Of a stretch of 64,000 nucleotides of DNA, positions 48,710 through 57,661 are shown in pieces. Location of the stretch: the NCBI GenBank assembly GCA_002840905.1, contig PHDD01000001.1, positions 248,001 through 312,000 of the forward strand, in the 5' to 3' direction. The translations under genes were made by a program, and so were the position numbers. The DNA comes from Bacteroidetes bacterium HGW-Bacteroidetes-4. GTDB lineage: Bacteria; Bacteroidota; Bacteroidia; Bacteroidales; SZUA-534. Position 1 is the first letter of the stretch. Each line of letters starts with the position of its first letter. The notes under the pieces are model-generated. The model saw nothing but the letters and a program-made list of their open reading frames with translations. It ran no database searches and was not told where the DNA came from.

Positions 48710-49519
48710 TTACTTTTTATCGTAAAAATTGGTGCTTTCAAAAATTTTATCGGCACTTTTTGCTATAAAACCATTGTATAATTGTCCGCTGGCATCGGGG
48801 TAGCGAATAGCAAATTCGTAATAACAAGCCGGAATGCTATGAATTCCATCGGAAAAGCGTACTTCAATTTTTTCGGCCATTATGCTCGATTGTTGCAGTA
48901 ATTCCTGTGGAGTTCCTTTAATTTCGCCTCCTGAATCGTTTAATTTAAAACCTTTATCTTTTAAATGCTGATTTACTTTTTCGATGGTATTAAGCGTTTT
49001 AAGCGAATTGATGCTTACGGTAAAATGGTTGGCTCTGAATCCGTAAACATAAAGCCAGGCTGCATACTCCGATTCTTCGCGCAAGCGGTTGTATATTTTA
49101 AATGAAGGAGCACCCCAAATGTTTCCTTTTAAAATTAAATCGCTGGCTTTATAAACTTCATTTTCAACACTGTTGATGCGTTCGGCAATTAAATTTTGGA
49201 AGTCTTTACTAAAATCCTCCAGCACCAATTGACTTATAAAAACTTTGGGTTCGTTTGGCATGTTGGGAATTTCGTAATGTTTGGCAATTAGCTTTTTTGT
49301 TTCAAATACATAGCTTCCTTTTTCAATGTAACCTACTTTGAGAAAAGGTTTCTCGAGTACCTTAATATCCATTCGCGGATCGTTAAAGGTTCTGAAAGCT
49401 ATATGGTCGTTTAAAACGGTTTCGCCTAATGTAGTAAACGAATTGTAAACATCTAAGGCTGAAGGATTCTGTTTAGTGTATTGTTCCCATAATTGGGAAA
49501 ATAAATGTTCTCTTGTCAT
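48710..49519 (-). CDS. DUF1338 2-oxoadipate dioxygenase/decarboxylase-like
   Basis: A 269-residue protein of the DUF1338/HglS family of non-haem iron enzymes, which convert 2-oxoadipate to D-2-hydroxyglutarate in lysine breakdown. The probable iron ligands are His39 (NDHIAFRTF), His165 (GFRANHFTVSIN) and Glu235 (ACYYEFAIRYP). It is shorter than HglS of some 460 residues, closer to the compact bacterial forms. The D-2-hydroxyglutarate product would be a substrate for the FAD/Fe-S dehydrogenase downstream on the same strand, which is the main contextual support. Confidence 0.85.
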   Translation of the reverse strand: MTREHLFSQLWEQYTKQNPSALDVYNSFTTLGETVLNDHIAFRTFNDPRMDIKVLEKPFLKVGYIEKGSYVFETKKLIAKHYEIPNMPNEPKVFISQLVLEDFSKDFQNLIAERINSVENEVYKASDLILKGNIWGAPSFKIYNRLREESEYAAWLYVYGFRANHFTVSINSLKTLNTIEKVNQHLKDKGFKLNDSGGEIKGTPQELLQQSSIMAEKIEVRFSDGIHSIPACYYEFAIRYPDASGQLYNGFIAKSADKIFESTNFYDKK

Positions 49520-49720
49520 AGTTGTATAAAGTTTAGGTTTATGCTATTAACAGGGAAGTTTGCATTTTGTTAAGCTATTTAATAACATGACAATGCAAAC
49601 TTTATTTTAGCTGAAAGCCTGTGAGCACTATTTTACCTGAACACAATGGATTATTGCATATTGCGTAAATGATGCTTAGTGTTATTCCGTTACATGTCAA
49701 TATTTTATGTGTAAAAAATA

Positions 49721-49753
49721 TTTGCTTTATATTATTTGATTTTCGTAACTTTG
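49721..49753 (+). promoter_or_regulatory. Promoter of giant T9SS protein
   Basis: TTTG (49721-49724), 21 bases, TAACTTTG (49746-49753) is a full consensus match. The start near 49760 lies after the in-frame ATG 49736, which excludes that as the start codon and supports ATG 49853 with a leader of about 93 bases. Confidence 0.75.
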
Positions 49754-49852
49754 ATTTTGAAGAGTCCAAGACGAAAGTCTTATGTAACAAATTATGAAGT
49801 AACCCTGGTTTGCCTTAATTGCCCAATTAAGATAAACCCAAATAAGAGTATT

Positions 49853-52800
49853 ATGAAAAAGTCCTATCGAATGAAAAAATTCCAGGTTTTGATATACCTG
49901 GTTGTGGGTTTAGCACTAAACCTGAATGCACAATTGACAACCGGAATCTACACTGTGGGTGGCGTGTCGCCCAATTATGTCACTATTGCAGATGCAGTAA
50001 GCGATTTGAATACCCTAGGAATTGCTGGCGATGGCCCGGTAGTTTTTAGTATTGCTGACGGAAACTACAACGGTCAGCTTTTAATTGGTGAAATAGCCAA
50101 TTCCAGCGCAGTAAATACAGTTACTTTCGAGTCGGCCTCAGGCGATTCAAGTAAAGTAACTATTATGCATGCAACCACAGGCTCAACCAATAATTATGTG
50201 GTACAGCTTAATGGTTGCGATTATGTTAGTTTTAAAAAAGTTACCTTTTATAATTACGCTTCAATTTCATACACCCGAGTAGTCGAGTTAAATGGAACGG
50301 CTACCAACAACTCCTTTCAAAATTGTATGTTTATTGGCTATGCCGGGTCAAGCGCGTCAAATAATCAGGCGCTGCTTTTTAGCTATGATGATGTGGTTTC
50401 CGAATTGGTGGTAGAAAAATGCCTGTTTCAAGATGGAGGTTATGGTATTTATTTGAATGCTTCAGGTAAGCTTACAGAAAATATTGGTTTAAAAAACAAT
50501 ACGATAAATACCTTAAGAGGAATTTATTTAGCTTATGCCGATCGTTGTCTGGTTGAACAGAATACGATTAATGCCACCAATAGTGAGGCTCTTACCCTTC
50601 GCTATTGCGATTTTGATATTCAGGTTCTGGGAAACACCATTAACCTCGATTATTCGGGAACAGCCTATGGTATTTGGTTCGGAAACAACAATGGAAACTT
50701 AGTTGAAAAAGGACTGATTGCCAATAATGCCATTTATGTAAATGGAACTTCCGGTTACAACGCTTATGGTATTTATATCGAAGCATCAGTTTCACATCGT
50801 TTATATCACAATTCTATACACATTAGCAATTCGAAAAATACCGGGGCTCCGATATATGCTTATAGTGGTTCCAATATTGAATTACTAAATAATAATCTGG
50901 TAAACTCCGTATTGGGATACGCACTATATGCAGCCTCATCAAGTACGTATTCTATAGCCGATAATAACAATTACTATACTGCAGGAAATTTTTTGGCTTA
51001 TCTGGGAGTAGATATAGCCAATTTGACTGCACTTAAAGCAAAAGGTAAAGATGCTAATTCTACCGATTACTACCCAAGTTTTGTGTCTAACTCCGATTTA
51101 AGAGTGCTTACTCCCTGGTTAAACGGAACGGCAACATCAAGTATTTTAGCCACAGTACCTAACGATAAGGATGGTAATCCACGCGATGGTTCAAATCCCG
51201 ATGTGGGTGCATTTGAGTTTACACCGGCAAATACTTTAGCTTACTCAGGAACGTTAAGTATAGGAGCCGGAGGCGATTTTGGAAGTTTTAATGAAGCGGT
51301 TGATTCTTTGGAACTATTGGGTGTATCAGCACCTGTTGAAATAAATGTGGCCGATGGAAATTACATTGAGCGGGTAATTATAAACCGGATACCCGGTTCT
51401 GGGGCAAGCAATCGCATTACTTTTCAATCGGCCAGTGCCGATTCCACTAAAGCAACGTTAAATTACAGTACGGTTGATGCCAATGATAACGGAACAATTG
51501 TTTTAAAAGGAGCCGGATACCTGACCTTTAAACAACTTAAAATGATAAATTCCTCCACTTTATCGTATGGTAGGGTTGTTGATATGAAAGGTAGAACTGA
51601 ACAGGTTAATTTTGAGAACAATTTCTTTATTGGTGCGGGTACAAGCGCCGGTAACAGCGAAAGAGCAGTAATATTCAGTTCAGGATATCAGGCCAATGAT
51701 TTGTTGATTACAAAAAACGTTTTTACCGGAGGTAGCCGTCACATAGCCATTAAGGGAATTGATGCTACGGTTGATGTCCCGGTAAATAATATTAGCATTT
51801 CAGCTAATGTTTTCAATGTATCGGAACGGAATATTTTGTTGGAGTTTTGTAAAGATATTACCATTTCCGGAAACCAAATAAATGATTTTACCTATAACGG
51901 AATTTCAATTTATAATTGCGAGAATCCATTGATAATTGAAAAGAATAGAATCAATTCAACGTCCAGTTATTATCAATCGGTTCGGGTGGAATCGACTGTG
52001 GGGCCTGCTGGTGGAATCATAAAAAATAATTTTATTAGTCATAAATACAACAGTTCAATACAAGGATTGTACCTGCGTTATAATCAGTATATTAATGTGT
52101 ATCACAATTCCATCAACCTGATAGCTAATAATACAGGAAGTAGTGCATTATATCTGGATGGAAACAGCAATCTGAATATTAAAAACAACATTTTGGCCAA
52201 TAACGGGACCGGATATGCTATTTATGTATATGCGGCTCCAACCAATCTCGATTCAGACCATAATAATTTGTATACCACCGGTAATAACCTGGTTTATTGG
52301 ACAGGTACAAACTACAGTTTATTAAGCGATTATCAAACGGCATTGTCGCAAGATGCAAACAGTTTGAGTTTAAATCCCAATTATACTTCCGAAACCGATT
52401 TGCACATAAATTCATACTGGCTACAAAGTGCCGGAGAAAGTCTTGTCTCAGTTACCGACGATATGGATGGTGATTTACGACAAGCTCCTCCTTGTATTGG
52501 AGCCGACGAATACGTGTCGACGCTGAGTCCTTTGGCAGGAACCTTTGAAATTGGAGTTGGCGGCGATTACGAAACCATTAGCCAAGCTGTTACAGCCATC
52601 AGCGAAAATGGTATTTCGGGCAATGTAGTTTTCGAAGTATTATCGGGAATGTATAACGAACATTTTGTGATTCCCGAAATTTTTATTGTACACGAATCCG
52701 ATTCGGTAATAATACGTTCAAAAACTGGCGTTGCCAGCGATGTAATAATTACTTACGAAGCAACCATTGCCGACAATAACTACATTGCCAAACTGGAAGG

Positions 52801-55800
52801 TACCGACCGTTTTACATTTGAGAATTTAAGCTTTACAGCCGGTAACTCGGAGTATTCCCGCTGCATCAGCATGTACGGAAATTTAAACAATGTTAACATT
52901 AAGGGTTGTACCTTTAATGGACGTTCCAGTGCATCAACTTCGACCAACGATGCAATATTATTTGCTGCCGAAAACGATCCCTATTTTAATGGGTTATTGA
53001 TTGAAAATAATACCTTTAATAGCGGTTCTTGGGCCATTGATTTGGATGGTTCGGGTAGTAAAAAAATAGAACAATTGATTATTCGTAACAATCAAATCAA
53101 TTCAAATTATCGGGGTATTTATATAAGCGATGCAGTAGCTCCTGTTATCGACGAAAATATAATAACCTGTAATGCTGAAAATTCCTATGGTATTAAATTA
53201 AATGCTTGTGCAAGTGGCACCAACAAGCCGCTTAAAGTAGTTAACAATCAAATATATTCGAACTTCAAAACCTCAGAAGGAGGAATTTACCTGTATGTTA
53301 CTAATGGAACCGTAACAGAACCTGGCATTATAGCCAATAATGTAATACAAAATAGTACCAAAGGCGCTAACAGCAGTTATGGTATTCATATTTATAGTTC
53401 TAACAAACTTAACATATATTACAATAGCATAAACATTACCGGAAACAATACTTCTGATAAAGCTTTTTATGCAGAGTATGCCAGCGATTTGAATATTTAT
53501 AATAATAGTTTTGCAATACGGGGCGAGTTAGGAACCAAAGAAACCGGTTATGGTTACGCCATTGATATATCAAGCGGTACAAATATTATTGGTGATTACA
53601 ATAATTTTTATACTCCCGGAAGATTTATTGGTCGCTGGCAGGGAACTTCCTATGTGAATCTTTCCGATTTGCAAACCGCCAGTGGGCAATTTGCCAATTC
53701 GCTGGATGTATTTCCGGCCTATCAGGATACCAAAAACCTGAATACCTTATCGGCATTCTTAAATGCTTCAGCGCAACCATATTCAGGATTAAGTGCCGAC
53801 ATAAAAGGAATTGCGCGTGATGCAACCCATCCCGATATTGGAGCTTATGAGATACTTTCGCCGGCTACAGCTCTGGCTGCTGGAACCTATACGGTTGGAG
53901 CCGGAGGTGATATGCCAACCATTGATTCCATGTACCGGGCCTTGTTTGAACTGGGTATTGCCGGACCGGTTACTTTTGCACTAAAAAATGGTAGCTATAC
54001 TGGTGTTAATCTGTTTTTTAAAGGAATTCCGGGAACTTCGGCAAGCGATACCGTAGTTATACAATCGGAAGCCATGGATTCCTCGAAGGTGTCTTTTGGT
54101 TTTGTACAGACCACAGGTAATAATTACATTTTCTACCTGAATGGTACAAAATACCTTACCATTAAAAACCTTACTTTGAATTCTGGGGGTGTTGGTTATG
54201 GCTCACTTTTAGTTATGGATGGAAATGTTCAACACATTAATTTATTGAATAATAGGTTTAATGGATTGAATACCAATTCATCGAATAACGAGTTGTCAAG
54301 TATTTACATGCCCAGCGAAAACATAGTTGATTATTTGCTAATTAAGAACAACCTGTTCAATTACAATAGTTTTGGAATTAATCTGAATGGATATTCGAGC
54401 TATCAGAATGAACAAATAACGATAGAAGAAAATGAGTTTTTGAACCAATACAGTCAGATTTATTTATATCGTATTAATAATCCGGTTGTTCAGTATAACC
54501 TTCTTAAACAAGGACAAAGTAAAGCTATCAATTTGTATTATTGTACCAATGCGGTTAAAATTATAGGTAACCAGATTGCCACAAGTGCAACTAATATTAA
54601 AGGTATCGAATTAAATTCAACCGATGGTTCCGGTGTAACTCCCGGTTTAATTGCCAATAACTTTGTGCAGTGTAAAGGAATTTATGGTATATATCTTTAT
54701 TATTCCGATTATCATAATGTTTACCACAATTCTGTAAACCACACGGGTGATAATAATGGCTCGGCATTCTATGTATATTATGGTTCAAACATTAAACTAA
54801 AGAACAATATTTTTAATGCCACAAGTAACGGATATGCCTATTATTCATCGGGTTCAAGCAGTATTTTAGAATCAGATTACAATAATATTAATGCTACAGG
54901 AACCCGCTATGCTTATTATGGAGCAACTGCGAATAATTTAACTGAGTTAAAAGCTTTAAGCAGTATGGATGCCAATTCGTTTGAATTAGAGCCTGTTTTT
55001 TTAACTGAAAGCGATTTGCATTTAATCAGTTTCGATTTAATGGAAAAAGCAGTTTTGTTGCCTGAGATTAGCATGGATATTGATAAAGAACCTCGCGATG
55101 CTGTAAAACCCGATATTGGTGCCGATGAAATGTATGCCCGTCCGCCAGTTGCCGAGAGCAAAGTTATTTGCGAAGGGGAAGAAACTCCGGATTTAACGGC
55201 ATCGGGAATTAACATAAAATGGTATTCCGACGAGGTGCTGGAAAATCTGATTTGGACTTCGGGAACTTATTCACCCAATATTACCGCTCCCGGGGAATAT
55301 ATATATTATGTTACCCAAACCGTAGGTGACGACGAAAGTGAACCAACCCGGGTCAGCATAACCATTAATCCAACTCCCGATTTATCGGCAGTTGTAGTTA
55401 ATATTGATTGCCAGGGCAATAATTATGGTTCCATTAATCTTACAGTGAGTAGCGAAAACGCTCCTTTTTTCTTCCGTTGGTCAAACGAATCGACTACTGA
55501 AGATGTGAGCAAACTACTGGCTGGTAATTATACAGTTACCGTAAGCGATATCTTAGGATGTTCTTCTATCCAAAGTTATGAAGTAACATCACCAACACCC
55601 ATTCAATTAACCATGATTGCGAACGATGCCGATTGCGGCGATAACAATGGTTCGGCAACCGTATTTGCTGAAGGTGGAAATGAACCGTTCACTTACATGT
55701 GGACTACCGGAGATACAAAAACCACCATAGATAGTCTGGTTTCGGGAATTTATGTAGTTACTGTTACCGATCAGGATGGCTGTACAAAAACCGGTATTGC

Positions 55801-57574
55801 TACAGTAAACGATTTGGGTGGTTCAGTTATTACAGTCGATGCTATAAATAATGTTTCGTGTTATGGTGGTAACAATGGTTCCATTGCGATTAGTTTAGCT
55901 GGCGGAGTTACTCCATACAACATTTCATGGAGTAATGGCGCAACATCTGAAGATATTAACAAGCTGGAGGCCGGACCCTATGAAATAAATGTAACCGATG
56001 CCGATGGTTGTAGCTCCGTTAAAAGTATTCAGGTAAACCAACCCAGTCCAATTTTAATTGGATTAGGCGAGTTCGATGCTAATTGTGGTCAGGCCAATGG
56101 TAGTGCAACAACCAATGTAAGCGGGGGTGTGGCTCCTTACAGTTATAACTGGAGTACCGGTTCAACAGCAAGCGAAATTAGTAGTTTGGGTCTTGGTGTT
56201 TACGGAGTTACGGTAATCGATGCCAATGCCTGTCAGGCAAATAAATCGTTTGCCATTAGTGAGTCAGGCGCTCCGGTTGTTTATGTCGATTCGGTTATTG
56301 AAGGAACTTGCGGCAATTCCGATGGAGCCATCTACATAACTGCTTATGGAGGTTCCGGAACACAATTGGATTATTTATGGAATACCGGTTCAACTAGTGA
56401 AGATTTAGTTGGTGTAAATCCGGGTGCTTATTCTGTAACTGTAACAGATTCCGTAGGATGCTCCGGAGCAACTGTAGCTGAAATAGTTGCCGAAAAACCC
56501 GAAACACCTTCTATTTGTATTGTTACCGTTGATACAACCACCAACAATAACGAAATTATTTGGGAGAAACCTTTTGCAACCGATATCGATTATTATAATA
56601 TTTATCGCGAGAGCACCCAAAGTGGAGTTTATCAGAAAATTGGTGAGCGACAATACACTGAGGAAAGTTTGTTTGTCGATGTGAATTCCAACGCCAAACA
56701 ACGTTCGTACCGGTATAAAATATCTACAGTAAATACTTGTGGGGTGGAATCGGAATTAAGTGAATTGCATAAAACCATGCACTTGACCATTAATCTGGGA
56801 ACCAACGGAAATATTAACCTTATTTGGGATCACTACGAAGGGTTTAAAATCAATACCTATTACATTTACCGTTATACGCCGGAAACCGGATGGGTAAAAT
56901 ACGACAGTATTGCAAGCAATTTAACCTCGTATACCGATTTTGATGCACCGCTCGATAATTTACAATACATGATTGAAATTGTACATCCCTACGGCTGCTC
57001 AGCAACCAAAGCTGTTAACCGGAATACTTCCCGTTCAAACGTAGGATCAATCACCAATACAGGTGGAACAGGAATTGCAGCCTTGTTTAAAGTTACTTCA
57101 TCAGGTGTTGCTGTTGAAGGTGCTGAAGTTACCATTGCCGATGTAATGCAACAAACCAATGCCGACGGAGAAACCACTTTTAATAATTTAACCATGGATG
57201 CCGTTCTTGATTACAGCGTTACCAAAACCGGATTCGAGGATTTCTTTGGTTCGTTTACTGTGAATTCGACCTTTAGAACCGTTGATGTTGAATTAACTCC
57301 GGTGGGAATTATCGACGAAAAGGCAACTATGATTAAGCTTTATCCGAACCCGAATCATGGCTCGTTTAAGTTATCGCTTAAACTGGAACAAGCGAGGACT
57401 ATTCGATACCGGGTTTATGATGCCACATCAATGTTGTTGGTTAGCGAAGAATTCGAGAATCAATCGGGTGAAGTTTCGCATCAGATTCATTTGGAAACAG
57501 CAGAGAAAGGATTCTATATTGTGCAAATCAACATTGATCAAGAAGTTTACTATAAGCGAATTATAGTGAATTAA
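49853..57574 (+). CDS. Giant T9SS surface protein: beta-helix and SprB repeats
   Basis: A 2,573-residue secreted protein. The signal peptide ends at LNAQ (about 25). Four right-handed parallel beta-helix modules of about 420-450 residues follow (starts near 28, 464, 894 and 1342). Each opens with a TVGxGGD-like turn, carries Asn-rich NNxI/NTIN rungs, and closes with DIGA[YD]E-type residues. Next come an Ig-like segment (about 1765-1845), five SprB repeats (1845-2215; NCGQANGSATTNVSGG type), an FN3-like region, a CarboxypepD_reg-like domain (about 2405-2485) and a T9SS type A tail (IKLYPNPNHGSFKLS). The four modules suggest internal duplication. SprB-like repeats suggest adhesion or gliding. 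Confidence 0.9.
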   Translation: MKKSYRMKKFQVLIYLVVGLALNLNAQLTTGIYTVGGVSPNYVTIADAVSDLNTLGIAGDGPVVFSIADGNYNGQLLIGEIANSSAVNTVTFESASGDSSKVTIMHATTGSTNNYVVQLNGCDYVSFKKVTFYNYASISYTRVVELNGTATNNSFQNCMFIGYAGSSASNNQALLFSYDDVVSELVVEKCLFQDGGYGIYLNASGKLTENIGLKNNTINTLRGIYLAYADRCLVEQNTINATNSEALTLRYCDFDIQVLGNTINLDYSGTAYGIWFGNNNGNLVEKGLIANNAIYVNGTSGYNAYGIYIEASVSHRLYHNSIHISNSKNTGAPIYAYSGSNIELLNNNLVNSVLGYALYAASSSTYSIADNNNYYTAGNFLAYLGVDIANLTALKAKGKDANSTDYYPSFVSNSDLRVLTPWLNGTATSSILATVPNDKDGNPRDGSNPDVGAFEFTPANTLAYSGTLSIGAGGDFGSFNEAVDSLELLGVSAPVEINVADGNYIERVIINRIPGSGASNRITFQSASADSTKATLNYSTVDANDNGTIVLKGAGYLTFKQLKMINSSTLSYGRVVDMKGRTEQVNFENNFFIGAGTSAGNSERAVIFSSGYQANDLLITKNVFTGGSRHIAIKGIDATVDVPVNNISISANVFNVSERNILLEFCKDITISGNQINDFTYNGISIYNCENPLIIEKNRINSTSSYYQSVRVESTVGPAGGIIKNNFISHKYNSSIQGLYLRYNQYINVYHNSINLIANNTGSSALYLDGNSNLNIKNNILANNGTGYAIYVYAAPTNLDSDHNNLYTTGNNLVYWTGTNYSLLSDYQTALSQDANSLSLNPNYTSETDLHINSYWLQSAGESLVSVTDDMDGDLRQAPPCIGADEYVSTLSPLAGTFEIGVGGDYETISQAVTAISENGISGNVVFEVLSGMYNEHFVIPEIFIVHESDSVIIRSKTGVASDVIITYEATIADNNYIAKLEGTDRFTFENLSFTAGNSEYSRCISMYGNLNNVNIKGCTFNGRSSASTSTNDAILFAAENDPYFNGLLIENNTFNSGSWAIDLDGSGSKKIEQLIIRNNQINSNYRGIYISDAVAPVIDENIITCNAENSYGIKLNACASGTNKPLKVVNNQIYSNFKTSEGGIYLYVTNGTVTEPGIIANNVIQNSTKGANSSYGIHIYSSNKLNIYYNSINITGNNTSDKAFYAEYASDLNIYNNSFAIRGELGTKETGYGYAIDISSGTNIIGDYNNFYTPGRFIGRWQGTSYVNLSDLQTASGQFANSLDVFPAYQDTKNLNTLSAFLNASAQPYSGLSADIKGIARDATHPDIGAYEILSPATALAAGTYTVGAGGDMPTIDSMYRALFELGIAGPVTFALKNGSYTGVNLFFKGIPGTSASDTVVIQSEAMDSSKVSFGFVQTTGNNYIFYLNGTKYLTIKNLTLNSGGVGYGSLLVMDGNVQHINLLNNRFNGLNTNSSNNELSSIYMPSENIVDYLLIKNNLFNYNSFGINLNGYSSYQNEQITIEENEFLNQYSQIYLYRINNPVVQYNLLKQGQSKAINLYYCTNAVKIIGNQIATSATNIKGIELNSTDGSGVTPGLIANNFVQCKGIYGIYLYYSDYHNVYHNSVNHTGDNNGSAFYVYYGSNIKLKNNIFNATSNGYAYYSSGSSSILESDYNNINATGTRYAYYGATANNLTELKALSSMDANSFELEPVFLTESDLHLISFDLMEKAVLLPEISMDIDKEPRDAVKPDIGADEMYARPPVAESKVICEGEETPDLTASGINIKWYSDEVLENLIWTSGTYSPNITAPGEYIYYVTQTVGDDESEPTRVSITINPTPDLSAVVVNIDCQGNNYGSINLTVSSENAPFFFRWSNESTTEDVSKLLAGNYTVTVSDILGCSSIQSYEVTSPTPIQLTMIANDADCGDNNGSATVFAEGGNEPFTYMWTTGDTKTTIDSLVSGIYVVTVTDQDGCTKTGIATVNDLGGSVITVDAINNVSCYGGNNGSIAISLAGGVTPYNISWSNGATSEDINKLEAGPYEINVTDADGCSSVKSIQVNQPSPILIGLGEFDANCGQANGSATTNVSGGVAPYSYNWSTGSTASEISSLGLGVYGVTVIDANACQANKSFAISESGAPVVYVDSVIEGTCGNSDGAIYITAYGGSGTQLDYLWNTGSTSEDLVGVNPGAYSVTVTDSVGCSGATVAEIVAEKPETPSICIVTVDTTTNNNEIIWEKPFATDIDYYNIYRESTQSGVYQKIGERQYTEESLFVDVNSNAKQRSYRYKISTVNTCGVESELSELHKTMHLTINLGTNGNINLIWDHYEGFKINTYYIYRYTPETGWVKYDSIASNLTSYTDFDAPLDNLQYMIEIVHPYGCSATKAVNRNTSRSNVGSITNTGGTGIAALFKVTSSGVAVEGAEVTIADVMQQTNADGETTFNNLTMDAVLDYSVTKTGFEDFFGSFTVNSTFRTVDVELTPVGIIDEKATMIKLYPNPNHGSFKLSLKLEQARTIRYRVYDATSMLLVSEEFENQSGEVSHQIHLETAEKGFYIVQINIDQEVYYKRIIVN

Positions 57575-57596
57575 TCAATTCCGGGTTGATATTATG

Positions 57597-57630
57597 ACCC
57601 TGTAAGTAATATCTTACAGGGTTTTTTTTT
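57597..57630 (+). terminator. Terminator of giant T9SS gene
   Basis: ACCCTGTAAG (57597-57606) pairs perfectly with CTTACAGGGT (57613-57622), followed by a T-run to 57630. It lies 22 bases after the stop codon. Confidence 0.93.
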
Positions 57631-57637
57631 ACATTTG
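57630..57637 (+). promoter_or_regulatory. Candidate -7 element directly after the terminator
   Basis: TACATTTG fits TAnnTTTG and begins at the last base of the terminator T-run. The implied leader of the SpoIIE-type gene is about 18 bases. No -33 element is visible, because that position is inside the terminator hairpin. Confidence 0.35.
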
Positions 57638-57661
57638 TTTGAACATGAAAAATTTGATCGA

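Noticed and set aside
49736-49852. Upstream start codon for the giant T9SS protein
   Set aside because: It precedes the consensus promoter start point, and the extra 39 residues are not a signal peptide, whereas ATG 49853 leads directly into one.
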